Made by a program: the position numbers and the translations under genes
Assembly: GCF_011759605.1 (NCBI RefSeq)
Contig: NZ_JAAOYX010000003.1
Span: forward strand, 62,001-126,000
DNA: 64,000 nucleotides
Direction: 5' to 3'
From: Luteibacter sp. SG786
Lineage (GTDB): Bacteria; Pseudomonadota; Gammaproteobacteria; Xanthomonadales; Rhodanobacteraceae
In this document: positions 55,220-63,319 of the stretch, in pieces
Layout: each line of letters opens with the position of its first letter
How positions within the stretch are numbered: position 1 is the stretch's first letter
The notes under the pieces: model-generated
What the model was told of the DNA's origin: nothing
What the model saw: only the letters and a program-made list of their open reading frames with translations
Databases searched by the model: none

Positions 55220-56435
55220 CCGGCGCGCGTGCCGCGCGCGTCGGTTCGGGTAGCAACGCCGCCAGCAATCCGATCGCGGGCAGGAACGAGCAGATCGAAT
55301 ACACGGCCTCGATGCCGATGTGGTCGGCCAGTTCGCCCAGTACCGCCGCGCCGAGGCCGCCCATGCCGAACGAGAAGCCGAAGAACAGGCCCGAGATCAT
55401 GCCGACCTTGCCCGGCACCAGCTCTTGCGCGAACACCACGATCGCGGGAAACGCCGAGGCCAGGATCAGGCCGATGGCGATGGCGAGCGGTGCCGTCCAG
55501 AAGAGGTTGGCGTGCGGCAGCAGCAGCGTGAACGGCAGCGCGCCCATGATGGAAAACCAGATGACGCGCTTGCGCCCGATACGGTCGCCCAACGGCCCGC
55601 CGAGGATCGTGCCGACGGCCACCGCGCCCAGGAACGCGAACAGGTAGTACTGCGCACTCTCTACCGACACACCGAAGCGATGGATCAGGTAGAAGGTGAA
55701 ATAACTCGTGAGGCTCGCGAGGTACACGTACTTGGAGAAGATGAGCGCAAGCAGCACGGCGATACCGCGCCGCGCTTCGGCGCTGGCGGGCGCGGCGTGC
55801 TGCCGGGCACCGGCGCCGATCTTCATGCGCGGCAACCCGTGGTGGCGGTACCACTGGCTCACATTCCACAACACCGCGCACGACAGCAGGGCAAGCAGTG
55901 CGAAGAACGCGAGGCTCGACTGGCCCCAGCGAACGACCACGAGTGCCGCGGCCAACGGGCCCAGCGCCTGGCCGGCATTGCCGCCCACCTGGAACAGCGA
56001 TTGCGCGAGCCCGTGCCGCCCACCCGCGGCCATGCGTGCCACGCGCGATGATTCCGGATGGAATACGGAAGAACCCATGCCGAGCAGCGCCGCGCCCAGC
56101 AGCAGGATCGGATACGCGTGCGCCCTGGAGAGCACCAATAGCCCGAGCAGCGAGAACAGCGTGCCGGCAGGGAGCGCCAGTGGCGTCGGACGCCGGTCTG
56201 CGTAAAGGCCGATCAGCGGCTGCAGGATCGATGCGGTGATCTGGTAGGTGAGGGTGATGAGCCCGATCTGGCCGAAGTCCAGCTGGAAGTCCGATTTCAG
56301 GCCGGGATAGATCGCCGGAAGGAGCGACTGCATCATGTCGTTGAGCAGGTGGCAGAAACTGATCGCGAAGATCACGCCGAAGACGGTCGTGTCTGCGCGA
56401 CGGCCGTCCAGCGCCGCGTCGACGGGGGCTTGCAT
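55212..56435 (-). CDS. MFS transporter, fosmidomycin-resistance (Fsr)-like
   Basis: A 407-residue protein with about twelve helices. CHLLNDMMQSLLPAIYPGLK at the first helix and the YADRRPTP and LGDRIGRKRV loops are typical of the Fsr group. Such proteins export fosmidomycin or related compounds. Physiological substrate unknown. It lies between gcd and gntK but is transcribed with gntK. Confidence 0.8.
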   Translation of the reverse strand: MQAPVDAALDGRRADTTVFGVIFAISFCHLLNDMMQSLLPAIYPGLKSDFQLDFGQIGLITLTYQITASILQPLIGLYADRRPTPLALPAGTLFSLLGLLVLSRAHAYPILLLGAALLGMGSSVFHPESSRVARMAAGGRHGLAQSLFQVGGNAGQALGPLAAALVVVRWGQSSLAFFALLALLSCAVLWNVSQWYRHHGLPRMKIGAGARQHAAPASAEARRGIAVLLALIFSKYVYLASLTSYFTFYLIHRFGVSVESAQYYLFAFLGAVAVGTILGGPLGDRIGRKRVIWFSIMGALPFTLLLPHANLFWTAPLAIAIGLILASAFPAIVVFAQELVPGKVGMISGLFFGFSFGMGGLGAAVLGELADHIGIEAVYSICSFLPAIGLLAALLPEPTRAARAPVI

Positions 56436-56499
56436 GGGGCATTCCTGGGGTACGGGGACTGCCTATGAGAACACGCGACCGCCGGCGGAGCCAGTGACC

Positions 56500-56997
56500 T
56501 TACGCGTTCGAGCAACTGGCGCGGATGATGGACTCGATCACATCGGCGGGCGGCAGGCCGACCTCGACGCGCAGGGCCTCCTCTTCCGAGGGTTCCTCCA
56601 ACGTCGCGAGCTGGCTGTCGAGCAGGGTGGGATCGAAGAAATGACCCGCGCGCCGGGCAAGACGTTCGGCCAGCAGTTCCCGTGCGCCGCGCAGGTAGAC
56701 GAAGCGCACGTCGTCGTGGCCGGCTCGCAAGATATCGCGATAGCTTCGCTTCAAAGCGGAGCATGCGATCACCAGCGACTCCCCGGCGGCCCGATGCCTG
56801 TCCATCTCGGCAACGATGGCCGCGAGCCAGGGCTGCCGGTCGGTGTCGTCGAGCGGGATGCCGCGCGCCATCTTTTCGCGATTCGCCTGCGGATGCAGGC
56901 TGTCTCCGTCGACGAAGGCTTGCCCGAGCCGCGTGGCCAGGCCTTCGCCGATCGTGCTCTTGCCGCTGCCGGACACGCCCATGACGATGGTGATCAT
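56500..56997 (-). CDS. gntK: Gluconokinase
   Basis: A 165-residue P-loop kinase. GVSGSGKST at 7-15 is Walker A, with DGDSLHPQANREKMARGIPLDD as the gluconate-binding segment. It phosphorylates gluconate to 6-phosphogluconate, so it fits functionally with the nearby glucose dehydrogenase. It lies 64 bases upstream of the MFS gene. Confidence 0.92.
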   Translation of the reverse strand: MITIVMGVSGSGKSTIGEGLATRLGQAFVDGDSLHPQANREKMARGIPLDDTDRQPWLAAIVAEMDRHRAAGESLVIACSALKRSYRDILRAGHDDVRFVYLRGARELLAERLARRAGHFFDPTLLDSQLATLEEPSEEEALRVEVGLPPADVIESIIRASCSNA

Positions 56998-57025
56998 GGC
57001 CGGATGATGCCATCCGGCGTGAAGC

Positions 57026-57116
57026 GTGAACAGTGAACCGTGAGCGGTGAGCGGTAGCGCACTTGTGGAACGCTAGCGGTGGACTTACGGTTCGCTCTTT
57101 ACGGTTCACTGTTCAC
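57026..57116. repeat. 16-bp inverted repeat with related half-units
   Basis: GTGAACAGTGAACCGT at 57026-57041 is matched exactly in reverse complement at 57101-57116. Related TTCAC and GTTCA words repeat on both sides (ACGGTTCGC, ACTGTTCAC). It fills the divergent gap between gntK and ltaE. It resembles dispersed TTCAC-rich repeats rather than an operator. Confidence 0.65.
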
Positions 57117-57136
57117 TCTTTACTGTTCACGCGACC

Positions 57137-58147
57137 ATGCTCATCGACCTGCGAAGCGACACCGTCACCCAACCCACCGACGCCATGCGCGAGGCGATGC
57201 TGCGCGCTCCGGTGGGCGACGACGTCTACGGCGAAGATCCTACCGTCAACGCCTTGCAGGAACGCCTGGCGGCCGACCTGGGCTTCGCCGCCGCATTGTT
57301 CGTCCCCACCGGCACGCAGAGCAACTTGCTGGCCCTCATGAGCCACTGCGAGCGCGGCGACGAATACATCGTCGGTGCGGATGCGCACACGTATCGCTTC
57401 GAAGGTGGTGGCGCGGCGGTGCTCGGTTCGATCCAGCCCCAGCCGATCGCGCAGGAAGCCGACGGAACGCTTCCCCTCGACAAGGTCGAAGCGTCCATCA
57501 AGCCCGACGATCCGCATTTCGCGCGCACGCGGTTGCTCGCACTGGAAAATACCTGGCATGGCCGCCCCTTGCCGTTTGCGTACCTTGCGGAAGCGCGCGC
57601 GCTGGCCACGCGGCGCGGGTTGGGTTTTCATCTCGACGGGGCGCGGTTGTACAACGCCGCGATCGCCTATGGCCGCCCGGCTCGCGATGTGGCGGCGTCT
57701 TTCGACAGCGTGTCGGTCTGCCTGTCGAAAGGGCTCGGCGCGCCGGTCGGTTCGGTGTTGCTGGGCAGTGCCGCGTTGATCGATCGCGCCCGGCGCTGGC
57801 GCAAGGTGGCCGGCGGGGGCTGGCGCCAGGCGGGGATGCTGGCCGCGGCAGCGATGCACGCGCTCGACCACCACGTGGCGCGACTGGCCGACGATCATGC
57901 GCGGGCCGCCCGCCTCGCGGAAGGTCTGCGCCGCGTCGACGGACTTATCGTCAAGGGCTGCCATACGAACATGGTTTTCGTGGATGTGCCGGCGGCGCGA
58001 CTGAAGGACCTCGCCGCGCACATGGCAGCACATGGCGTGCGGCTCAGCATCGGTTACCTGCCGTCGATCCGTCTGGTGACGCACCTGGACATAGACGACG
58101 CCGCGATCGAGCGCACCATCGACGCATTCGCGTCGTTCGCCTATTGA
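57137..58147 (+). CDS. ltaE: Low-specificity L-threonine aldolase
   Basis: A 336-residue fold-type I PLP enzyme. [17 protein letters not shown] at the start, [12 protein letters not shown] and [13 protein letters not shown] (with the PLP lysine) are typical. It splits threonine or allo-threonine into glycine and acetaldehyde. Confidence 0.92.
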   Translation: MLIDLRSDTVTQPTDAMREAMLRAPVGDDVYGEDPTVNALQERLAADLGFAAALFVPTGTQSNLLALMSHCERGDEYIVGADAHTYRFEGGGAAVLGSIQPQPIAQEADGTLPLDKVEASIKPDDPHFARTRLLALENTWHGRPLPFAYLAEARALATRRGLGFHLDGARLYNAAIAYGRPARDVAASFDSVSVCLSKGLGAPVGSVLLGSAALIDRARRWRKVAGGGWRQAGMLAAAAMHALDHHVARLADDHARAARLAEGLRRVDGLIVKGCHTNMVFVDVPAARLKDLAAHMAAHGVRLSIGYLPSIRLVTHLDIDDAAIERTIDAFASFAY

Positions 58148-58149
58148 AG

Positions 58150-58205
58150 ACGTGCGGGAGCCGCTTCAGCGGCGAAGAGCCAACAAGGCGACGAAGCCTT
58201 GTCCG
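58150..58205. repeat. REP-like hairpins after ltaE
   Basis: GCCGCT-TC-AGCGGC lies at 58160-58173 and AAGGC-GACGA-GCCTT-type pairing follows at about 58185-58200. The GGGAGCCGCTTCAGCGGCGA core recurs, inverted, at about 62109-62130. Confidence 0.6.
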
Positions 58206-58211
58206 CGATCT

Positions 58212-59000
58212 CTACCGTTCAGGACGCGGCGCCATCAACTTCCGCTGCAGCGAATAGAGGATGGCCGCATCCGTCGCGTCGAGCGGGGCATCGCTTTCCA
58301 TCGCGCGGTAATGCCGATGGAAAGCGGCGATGGCCGCACGCGGCTCGGAGACGTCGTAGCCGACCAGGCGCATGGCGGCCAGGCTGTCGAAGGCCGGCGG
58401 CGCGGGGATCAGCACCGGATCGGGCCAAAGGCCGAAGCCGTAGCTGGCGAGCGTGGCCCAGGGAAACAGCGCGCTGGGATCGGTCTTGCGCCCCGGCGCG
58501 ATGTCGCCGTGTCCGACCACGGCCTCGCGCGGGATACCCAGGCGCGAGGTGAGGTCGGCCAGGAGTTTCACCAGCGACTGGATCTGCGGCTGGGTAAAGG
58601 GCGATTCGCCGTCGTTGTCGATCTCGATGCCTATCGACGAGGAATTGAGGTCGGTCATGCCGGCCCAGCGGGATGCGCCGGCATGCCACGCGCGGTCGCC
58701 GTCGTCCACCAGCTGGTCGATGTGGCCGTCGGCCTCGACGAGGTAATGCGCGCTGACCTGGCCCTCGCTGTTGCTCGTGCGGAGCACGCGCAACGATTCC
58801 TTCGCGTTGCCGATCGACGTGTGGTGCAGCACGATGATCTGCGCCTTGCGGGCGTTGTAGTTGGGCGAAGGCACCCATTGGGCGAGGGCGCTGCGCTCCG
58901 GCCGAACGCGCGGAGAGCCGGCGCAGCCCGCGAGGACGGCGATCGCCGCCAGGGCGAAAGCAGACCCGAGGAGGCGCCGATGCGCGAGCGGCAGTGTCAT
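58212..59000 (-). CDS. AmpD/AmiD-like N-acetylmuramoyl-L-alanine amidase lipoprotein
   Basis: A 262-residue protein. The lipobox LAGC near residue 25 indicates an outer-membrane lipoprotein. The amidase-2 domain carries IIVLHHTS with the zinc histidine, IGIEIDNDG, and VVGHGDIAPGRKTDPS with the second zinc ligand and catalytic lysine region. It releases stem peptides from muropeptides, as AmiD does. It starts on an ATGA overlap with the hypothetical gene upstream. Confidence 0.87.
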   Translation of the reverse strand: MTLPLAHRRLLGSAFALAAIAVLAGCAGSPRVRPERSALAQWVPSPNYNARKAQIIVLHHTSIGNAKESLRVLRTSNSEGQVSAHYLVEADGHIDQLVDDGDRAWHAGASRWAGMTDLNSSSIGIEIDNDGESPFTQPQIQSLVKLLADLTSRLGIPREAVVGHGDIAPGRKTDPSALFPWATLASYGFGLWPDPVLIPAPPAFDSLAAMRLVGYDVSEPRAAIAAFHRHYRAMESDAPLDATDAAILYSLQRKLMAPRPER

Positions 59001-59443
59001 TCGACGCGGAAATCGCTGCTGGTGATGACCCATGCGATCTCGTCGCCGGCGTCGCCAGTGTCTTCGCGAGAGGCCACCACGATCTGGAGGTCGATGCAGT
59101 CATGGCCCTCGGTGAGCCATTCGGTTTTCTCCAGCGCCATGCCGCTTGCCTTCAGGGCGTTCCTGAGCGCGGGCATGTCGGTGTCGAGGAGCTCGATGCC
59201 CTCGTGTGCGAGCTTGCCACCCAGCACCTCGATGTCGCAGAGCTTGTCGTCGAGGAAGCGCAGGCGAAGCCATTCGGCGCCGTCGCCGTCGGTGTATTCG
59301 TCTTCGTCGTCCCACATGGATTCGCCGGCGTTCGGCGCCTTGTGGTTGAGTTCCTGTCGCAGCCGTGCTCGCGGCATGCCGAAGAAGATGTCTGTCTTGC
59401 CGCAACGAATGCCCCGACCGGGGACCAGCTCGCATTGTTCCAT
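58997..59443 (-). CDS. Hypothetical acidic protein
   Basis: A 148-residue protein rich in Asp and Glu. I do not recognise it. The alternating strands and helices (AEWLRLRFLDDKLCDIEVLG, CIDLQIVVASRED) suggest a small alpha/beta domain. It is co-oriented and overlaps the amidase gene, so the two are probably coexpressed. Confidence 0.6.
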   Translation of the reverse strand: MEQCELVPGRGIRCGKTDIFFGMPRARLRQELNHKAPNAGESMWDDEDEYTDGDGAEWLRLRFLDDKLCDIEVLGGKLAHEGIELLDTDMPALRNALKASGMALEKTEWLTEGHDCIDLQIVVASREDTGDAGDEIAWVITSSDFRVE

Positions 59444-59533
59444 GGCGTACCTCGTCAGATGGCGCGGAAGACCCGCTCATGAAGCATGAAGGTAGAAGGA
59501 TGCGACGGACCAGCCGGTTCCGTCCACCTCGGT

Positions 59534-60646
59534 TCAGGGTTTATGGTCACGGCCGAGGTAGGCCTCGCTCTGCATTTCGATGAGCCGGGATTCGGTGCGG
59601 CCGAATTCCGCGCGCAACTTCGTGCCGTCGTACAGCTCGGTAATCGGCGCGGCGGCGGACACCACCAGCTTCACGCTCCTGTCGTAGAACTCGTCCACCA
59701 GGAGGACGAAACGCCTGGCCTCGTTCTCCGTGTAGATGGTGAACTGCGGCACGTTGGAAAGGATCGCCATCGGGTAAGCCTTCGCCAGTTCGATGTAATC
59801 GGCGACGGCGCGCGGGCCCTCGCACAACGCCGCGAAATCGAACCACACGATGTTGTCCGCTCGCTTGCGCACGGGCACGTCGCGCCCTTGCAAGTGGATC
59901 GTGCCGCCTTCCACGATCGTGCCCTGGGCCTGGTCGGCGAAGATTCGGGCAAGTGAACGCTCCGATTCGGCACCCGGCGGCACGAGGTACACGGGCGCCT
60001 GGCTCAGCGCGCGCAGTCGCCAATCCCTGGGCGAGACCATCTCGTGCACCACGCAGTGCCTTTCGATGGCGGCGATGGCAGGCAGGAAACGGGCTCGCTG
60101 GAGGCCGTCCTTGTACAGGCCGGGTGGCGCCGTGTTGGATGTCGTGACGAGGCTGACGCCCCGTGCGAAGAGGCCGTCCAGAAGACCGGCAAGGATCATT
60201 GCGTCGCCGATGTCGGATACGAGGAACTCGTCGAGGCACAGCACGCGGCATTTCGCGGCAAGCCGCTCGGCGACCTCGTCGAGGGGATTCTGCCGGTCGC
60301 CCAGTTCCCGCAGCGTGGCGTGCACCTCCAGCATGAAGCGATGGAAGTGGCGGCGCAGGGCGAGGCCGGGCGAGAGGCTGGACACGAAGAGATCCATGAG
60401 GAACGTCTTGCCCCGTCCCACGCTGCCCCAAAGGTACAGCCCGGGCACAACCTTGCGCGGTTCGTTCCCCAGCATGGTACGCAGACGGCCGAACAGGCCG
60501 CCGTTACCCGGCTGCGGCGAGCACAAGGCCGCGTGCAGGCGATCGAATTCCGCGATCACCGGAAGCTGGGCGGGATCGGATTCCCAGCGATGCCCGGCGA
60601 TGCCGTCCCGGTAGCGTTCGCCGGGGGTCGCTTCCGTGCAGGTCAT
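59534..60646 (-). CDS. zapE: Cell division ATPase ZapE
   Basis: A 370-residue AFG1-type ATPase. Walker A is GSVGRGKTFLMD, Walker B LCLDEFLVSD, and the sensor region TTSNTAPPGLYKDGLQRARFLP. ZapE binds FtsZ and affects the Z ring under stress. It starts on an ATGA overlap with the hydrolase gene. Confidence 0.92.
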   Translation of the reverse strand: MTCTEATPGERYRDGIAGHRWESDPAQLPVIAEFDRLHAALCSPQPGNGGLFGRLRTMLGNEPRKVVPGLYLWGSVGRGKTFLMDLFVSSLSPGLALRRHFHRFMLEVHATLRELGDRQNPLDEVAERLAAKCRVLCLDEFLVSDIGDAMILAGLLDGLFARGVSLVTTSNTAPPGLYKDGLQRARFLPAIAAIERHCVVHEMVSPRDWRLRALSQAPVYLVPPGAESERSLARIFADQAQGTIVEGGTIHLQGRDVPVRKRADNIVWFDFAALCEGPRAVADYIELAKAYPMAILSNVPQFTIYTENEARRFVLLVDEFYDRSVKLVVSAAAPITELYDGTKLRAEFGRTESRLIEMQSEAYLGRDHKP

Positions 60647-61341
60647 GCGTCGCGTGGCCCTGGCAGCCAGTCTTTCACCGCGTTCTTGATGACGCCGCGC
60701 AGGTCCATCAGGCGGCGGTGGAAAAAGTGGCTGGTTTCTTCCATCTTCACGAACTGCGGGCGATTGGCTTCCGGCAGGCTGTCCACCCAGTCGTAGACGG
60801 CCTGCGGTTCGACGATCTCGTCCGCGTCGCCCATGACCACGAGCCAGGGGCACGCCGGCAGGTCGATCCGGGAGAAATCCCAGCTGCGTCCGGCCGCGGG
60901 CGGCGCGATGCTGATGAGGGCGTCGGCGCCGAGGCGTACCGCGTTGAGCAGGGTCACGTAGCTGCCGAAGGAGAACCCGGCGAGCCAGAGGGCCGCGCCA
61001 GGCCGTGACTTGCGAACCCACGCGACAACGGCCGCGAGGTCATCGCTCTCGCCCTTGCCGTGATCGAAGCTGCCTTCCGAACGGCCGACGCTGCGGAAAT
61101 TGAAGATGACGGTATCGAGCCCGGACTCGCGCAGCGAGCGCTCGATCATCGTCACCACCTTGTTGTGCATGCTGCCGCCTTCGGTGGAAAGCGGATGGCA
61201 GATCACGGCGACGGCATCGCGGGCGATGTCGTGCGAGGCGGGCTTCGCTTCGCATTCCAGCTTGCCCGCCGGGCCGGCGAGCGCGAAGCTGGCGTTCTCG
61301 GCCGGAAACCGTTCCGGCGCTGCAGGTAGTAGATCGCTCAT
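60643..61341 (-). CDS. Alpha/beta hydrolase (YfhR/Ysg1-like small esterase)
   Basis: A 232-residue alpha/beta fold protein. HPLSTEGGSMHNKVV forms the oxyanion region, GFSFGS contains the nucleophile serine, GDADEIVE the acid and ETSHFFH the histidine. The closest family is the CocE/PolyA-like 'dienelactone' small hydrolases; substrate unknown. Start at 61341 or 61350. Confidence 0.8.
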   Translation of the reverse strand: MSDLLPAAPERFPAENASFALAGPAGKLECEAKPASHDIARDAVAVICHPLSTEGGSMHNKVVTMIERSLRESGLDTVIFNFRSVGRSEGSFDHGKGESDDLAAVVAWVRKSRPGAALWLAGFSFGSYVTLLNAVRLGADALISIAPPAAGRSWDFSRIDLPACPWLVVMGDADEIVEPQAVYDWVDSLPEANRPQFVKMEETSHFFHRRLMDLRGVIKNAVKDWLPGPRDA

Positions 61342-61389
61342 GCCCGCCATGATACCCGCTGACCGCATGCCCCGCGGCGGAGACGCGCC

Positions 61390-61974
61390 GTGAACGTGCT
61401 GGCCCATGCCTACCTGGCCGGGGGCGATGCCGAACTCAGGCTCGGCGGCGTGCTGGGCGATTTCGTCCACGGTACGCCCGATCCGGCCTTGCCGCCGCGC
61501 GTTCGCGAGGGAATCCATCTGCACCGGGCCATCGACACGTTCACCGACGCCCATCCCGAGGTGCGCGCGGCGCGCGAGCGCATGCAGCCCCCGTTCCGTC
61601 GCTATGCCGGCATCCTGCTGGACGTGTGGTTCGACCACCTGCTGGCCCGCGATTTCGCGGCCTGGAGCGACATGCCGCTCGATGCGTTCTCGCGAAGCCT
61701 GCGCGCGGAACTGCACGCCGCGGAGGCCATCCTCCCGGACGGCCTGAAGCGCTTCCTCTCTTATATGGATCGACACGACCTGCCGGCCGGCTATGCCAAC
61801 GTCGAGCGCGTGGCCGGCGCCTTCGCGGGGCTATCGCAGCGACTCTCGCGGGCCAATCCCGTGGCCGACGGGGTGCCTGTCCTGCAGGCGCAGGCGGCCG
61901 AACTCGAAAGAACTTTCGCGAACTTCTTCCCCGACCTCCGCCGCTTCGCGGAAGCCCGCATCGCGGGCATGTGA
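61390..61974 (+). CDS. acpH: Acyl carrier protein phosphodiesterase
   Basis: A 194-residue all-helical HD-like protein starting at GTG. MNVLAHAYLAGGD and LGDFVHG near the start are the AcpH signature, followed by IHLHRAIDTFTDAHP with metal ligands. It removes phosphopantetheine from holo-ACP. It is divergent from the hydrolase gene. Confidence 0.88.
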   Translation: MNVLAHAYLAGGDAELRLGGVLGDFVHGTPDPALPPRVREGIHLHRAIDTFTDAHPEVRAARERMQPPFRRYAGILLDVWFDHLLARDFAAWSDMPLDAFSRSLRAELHAAEAILPDGLKRFLSYMDRHDLPAGYANVERVAGAFAGLSQRLSRANPVADGVPVLQAQAAELERTFANFFPDLRRFAEARIAGM

Positions 61975-61975
61975 G

Positions 61976-62222
61976 GCGCTGGGTGCCTGCCTTCGCAGGC
62001 ACGACGGTGGGTGGGAATCTCTCCCGCGTTGTAGGAGCGCGTTGCTCTCTGTGGGAGCCGGCTCTGCCGGCGATCCCGCGGCAGCGGGCCAGCTTGCCGC
62101 GAGCACCCCATCGCCGCTGAAGCGGCTCCCACACAAAGCGAAGCGGCCGCCACAGGAGCGCGATGCGACAGTCCCGCAGCGCCCCACCTACCGTCGTGCC
62201 TGCGAAAGCAGGCACCCAGCGC
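61976..62222. repeat. Nested REP-like repeat cluster
   Basis: The 40-base block at 61976-62015 (GCGCTGGGTGCCTGCCTTCG at its start) recurs almost perfectly in inverted form at 62183-62222. Between them sit GTAGGAGCGCG (62031), GTGGGAGCCGGCTCTGCCGGC (about 62050) and the inverted CGCTGAAGCGGCTCCCAC (about 62117). The whole block could fold into one long hairpin. I see no gene between 61975 and 62461. Confidence 0.75.
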
Positions 62223-62413
62223 CCCGGTCGGCAAGAGACGAAAGCACCTCATCGGCTCTTGCTTCGGCCCTCCCACCAAGAACCCGCACCGTCGGCTACT
62301 GGCTCCCAAGCCACGACACAGGCGCCGATGCGAGGCCGAAGGCGAGCCCACCCTACGAAGCGAACCCCACAGGAATTCCGTACACCGAAGCCACGCTGCA
62401 TTCCGCGAAGAAC

Positions 62414-62442
62414 AAAAAGCCGCGACATGATCGCGGCTTTTT
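62414..62442. terminator. Bidirectional terminator
   Basis: AAAAAGCCGCGA-CATGA-TCGCGGCTTTTT has a perfect 12-bp stem with T-runs on both strands. It lies 20 bases past the cytochrome gene. Confidence 0.85.
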
Positions 62443-62461
62443 GGGAGAAGCGAGGGAACAA

Positions 62462-62995
62462 TTACTTGGTCTGGTCGACCATCCACTTCACCGTGTTGCC
62501 CACCTGCTCGTCGGTCAGCGCCGGGTTGCCGCCCTTCGCCGGCATGTGGTTGCCGTCGGGGCCGGTGTAGCCCTCGATGGCGTGCTTGGTGAGGGTGGCA
62601 ATGCCCTGGGCGATGCGGCCGCCCCAGGCGCCCTTGTCGCCGAGCTTCGGCGCGCCTGCCACGCCGGCCGTGTGGCAGCTGTGGCAGAGGTTGTCGTAGA
62701 TGGTCTTGCCGTCGGTGCTGCCGCCGTAGGCCACCTGCGACGCGGCTGCCTTGGCGGCGGCTTCCTGGGCGGCCAGCATGGCGGCGCGGCCCGTGTCACC
62801 GGCATAGACGCCGCCCACGGGAGCGATGCGGGCCTCGGTGCGCTTGGCCACCGCAGGGTCCTGCTCCTTGGGAATGTTGCTGTAGATGGCATACGCGATG
62901 ACCATCAGGACGAGGGCCAGGACACTGAGGCCGGCGGTCAGCCATGAGAACTGACGCATGAAGTTCTGGTCGGACTTGCTCGGAGAACCGCTCAC
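62462..62995 (-). CDS. Membrane-anchored cytochrome c5-type protein
   Basis: A 177-residue protein with one N-terminal helix (WLTAGLSVLALVLMVIAYAI) that anchors it to the inner membrane. The single heme site is CHSCH (about 105-109), and GNHMPAKGG near the end gives the axial methionine. It would carry electrons in the periplasm between respiratory complexes. A strong terminator follows. Confidence 0.88.
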   Translation of the reverse strand: MSGSPSKSDQNFMRQFSWLTAGLSVLALVLMVIAYAIYSNIPKEQDPAVAKRTEARIAPVGGVYAGDTGRAAMLAAQEAAAKAAASQVAYGGSTDGKTIYDNLCHSCHTAGVAGAPKLGDKGAWGGRIAQGIATLTKHAIEGYTGPDGNHMPAKGGNPALTDEQVGNTVKWMVDQTK

Positions 62996-63319
62996 GCATT
63001 GACTCCACTGATTTTGGGTGTGCCGTCCCCCTCCCCGGGATCCGGCGTGCCTGCCGGCCGCAATGGCGGCGTCGAACCCAGGGAGTATAACGGAACCTCC
63101 GCGGGAGTCAGCGGTCCCCTTCCGGATGCCCGCGGGGGCGGGGTCGATACATGCCGTCAGTCATGGCACACCCCTGTCAACCGGCATTGTTCAATGCCGT
63201 TCCCCTACACCTATATTGGCGCCGTCTATCATTCACGTTTTGGGGGTATAAACCCCCGTGGCACACGGCGTATCGGGCGGAACCGTGAGTCGTCCGGCTA
63301 TTCATCCTGGGAGTGTTGC
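62996..63319. other. 324-base divergent control region
   Basis: It contains the palindrome CGGCATT-GTTC-AATGCCG at 63182-63199, immediately followed by TCCCCTACA, a half-site of the TGTAGG-N6-CCTACA motif found at 11403 and 13553. No gene is seen. Confidence 0.5.
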
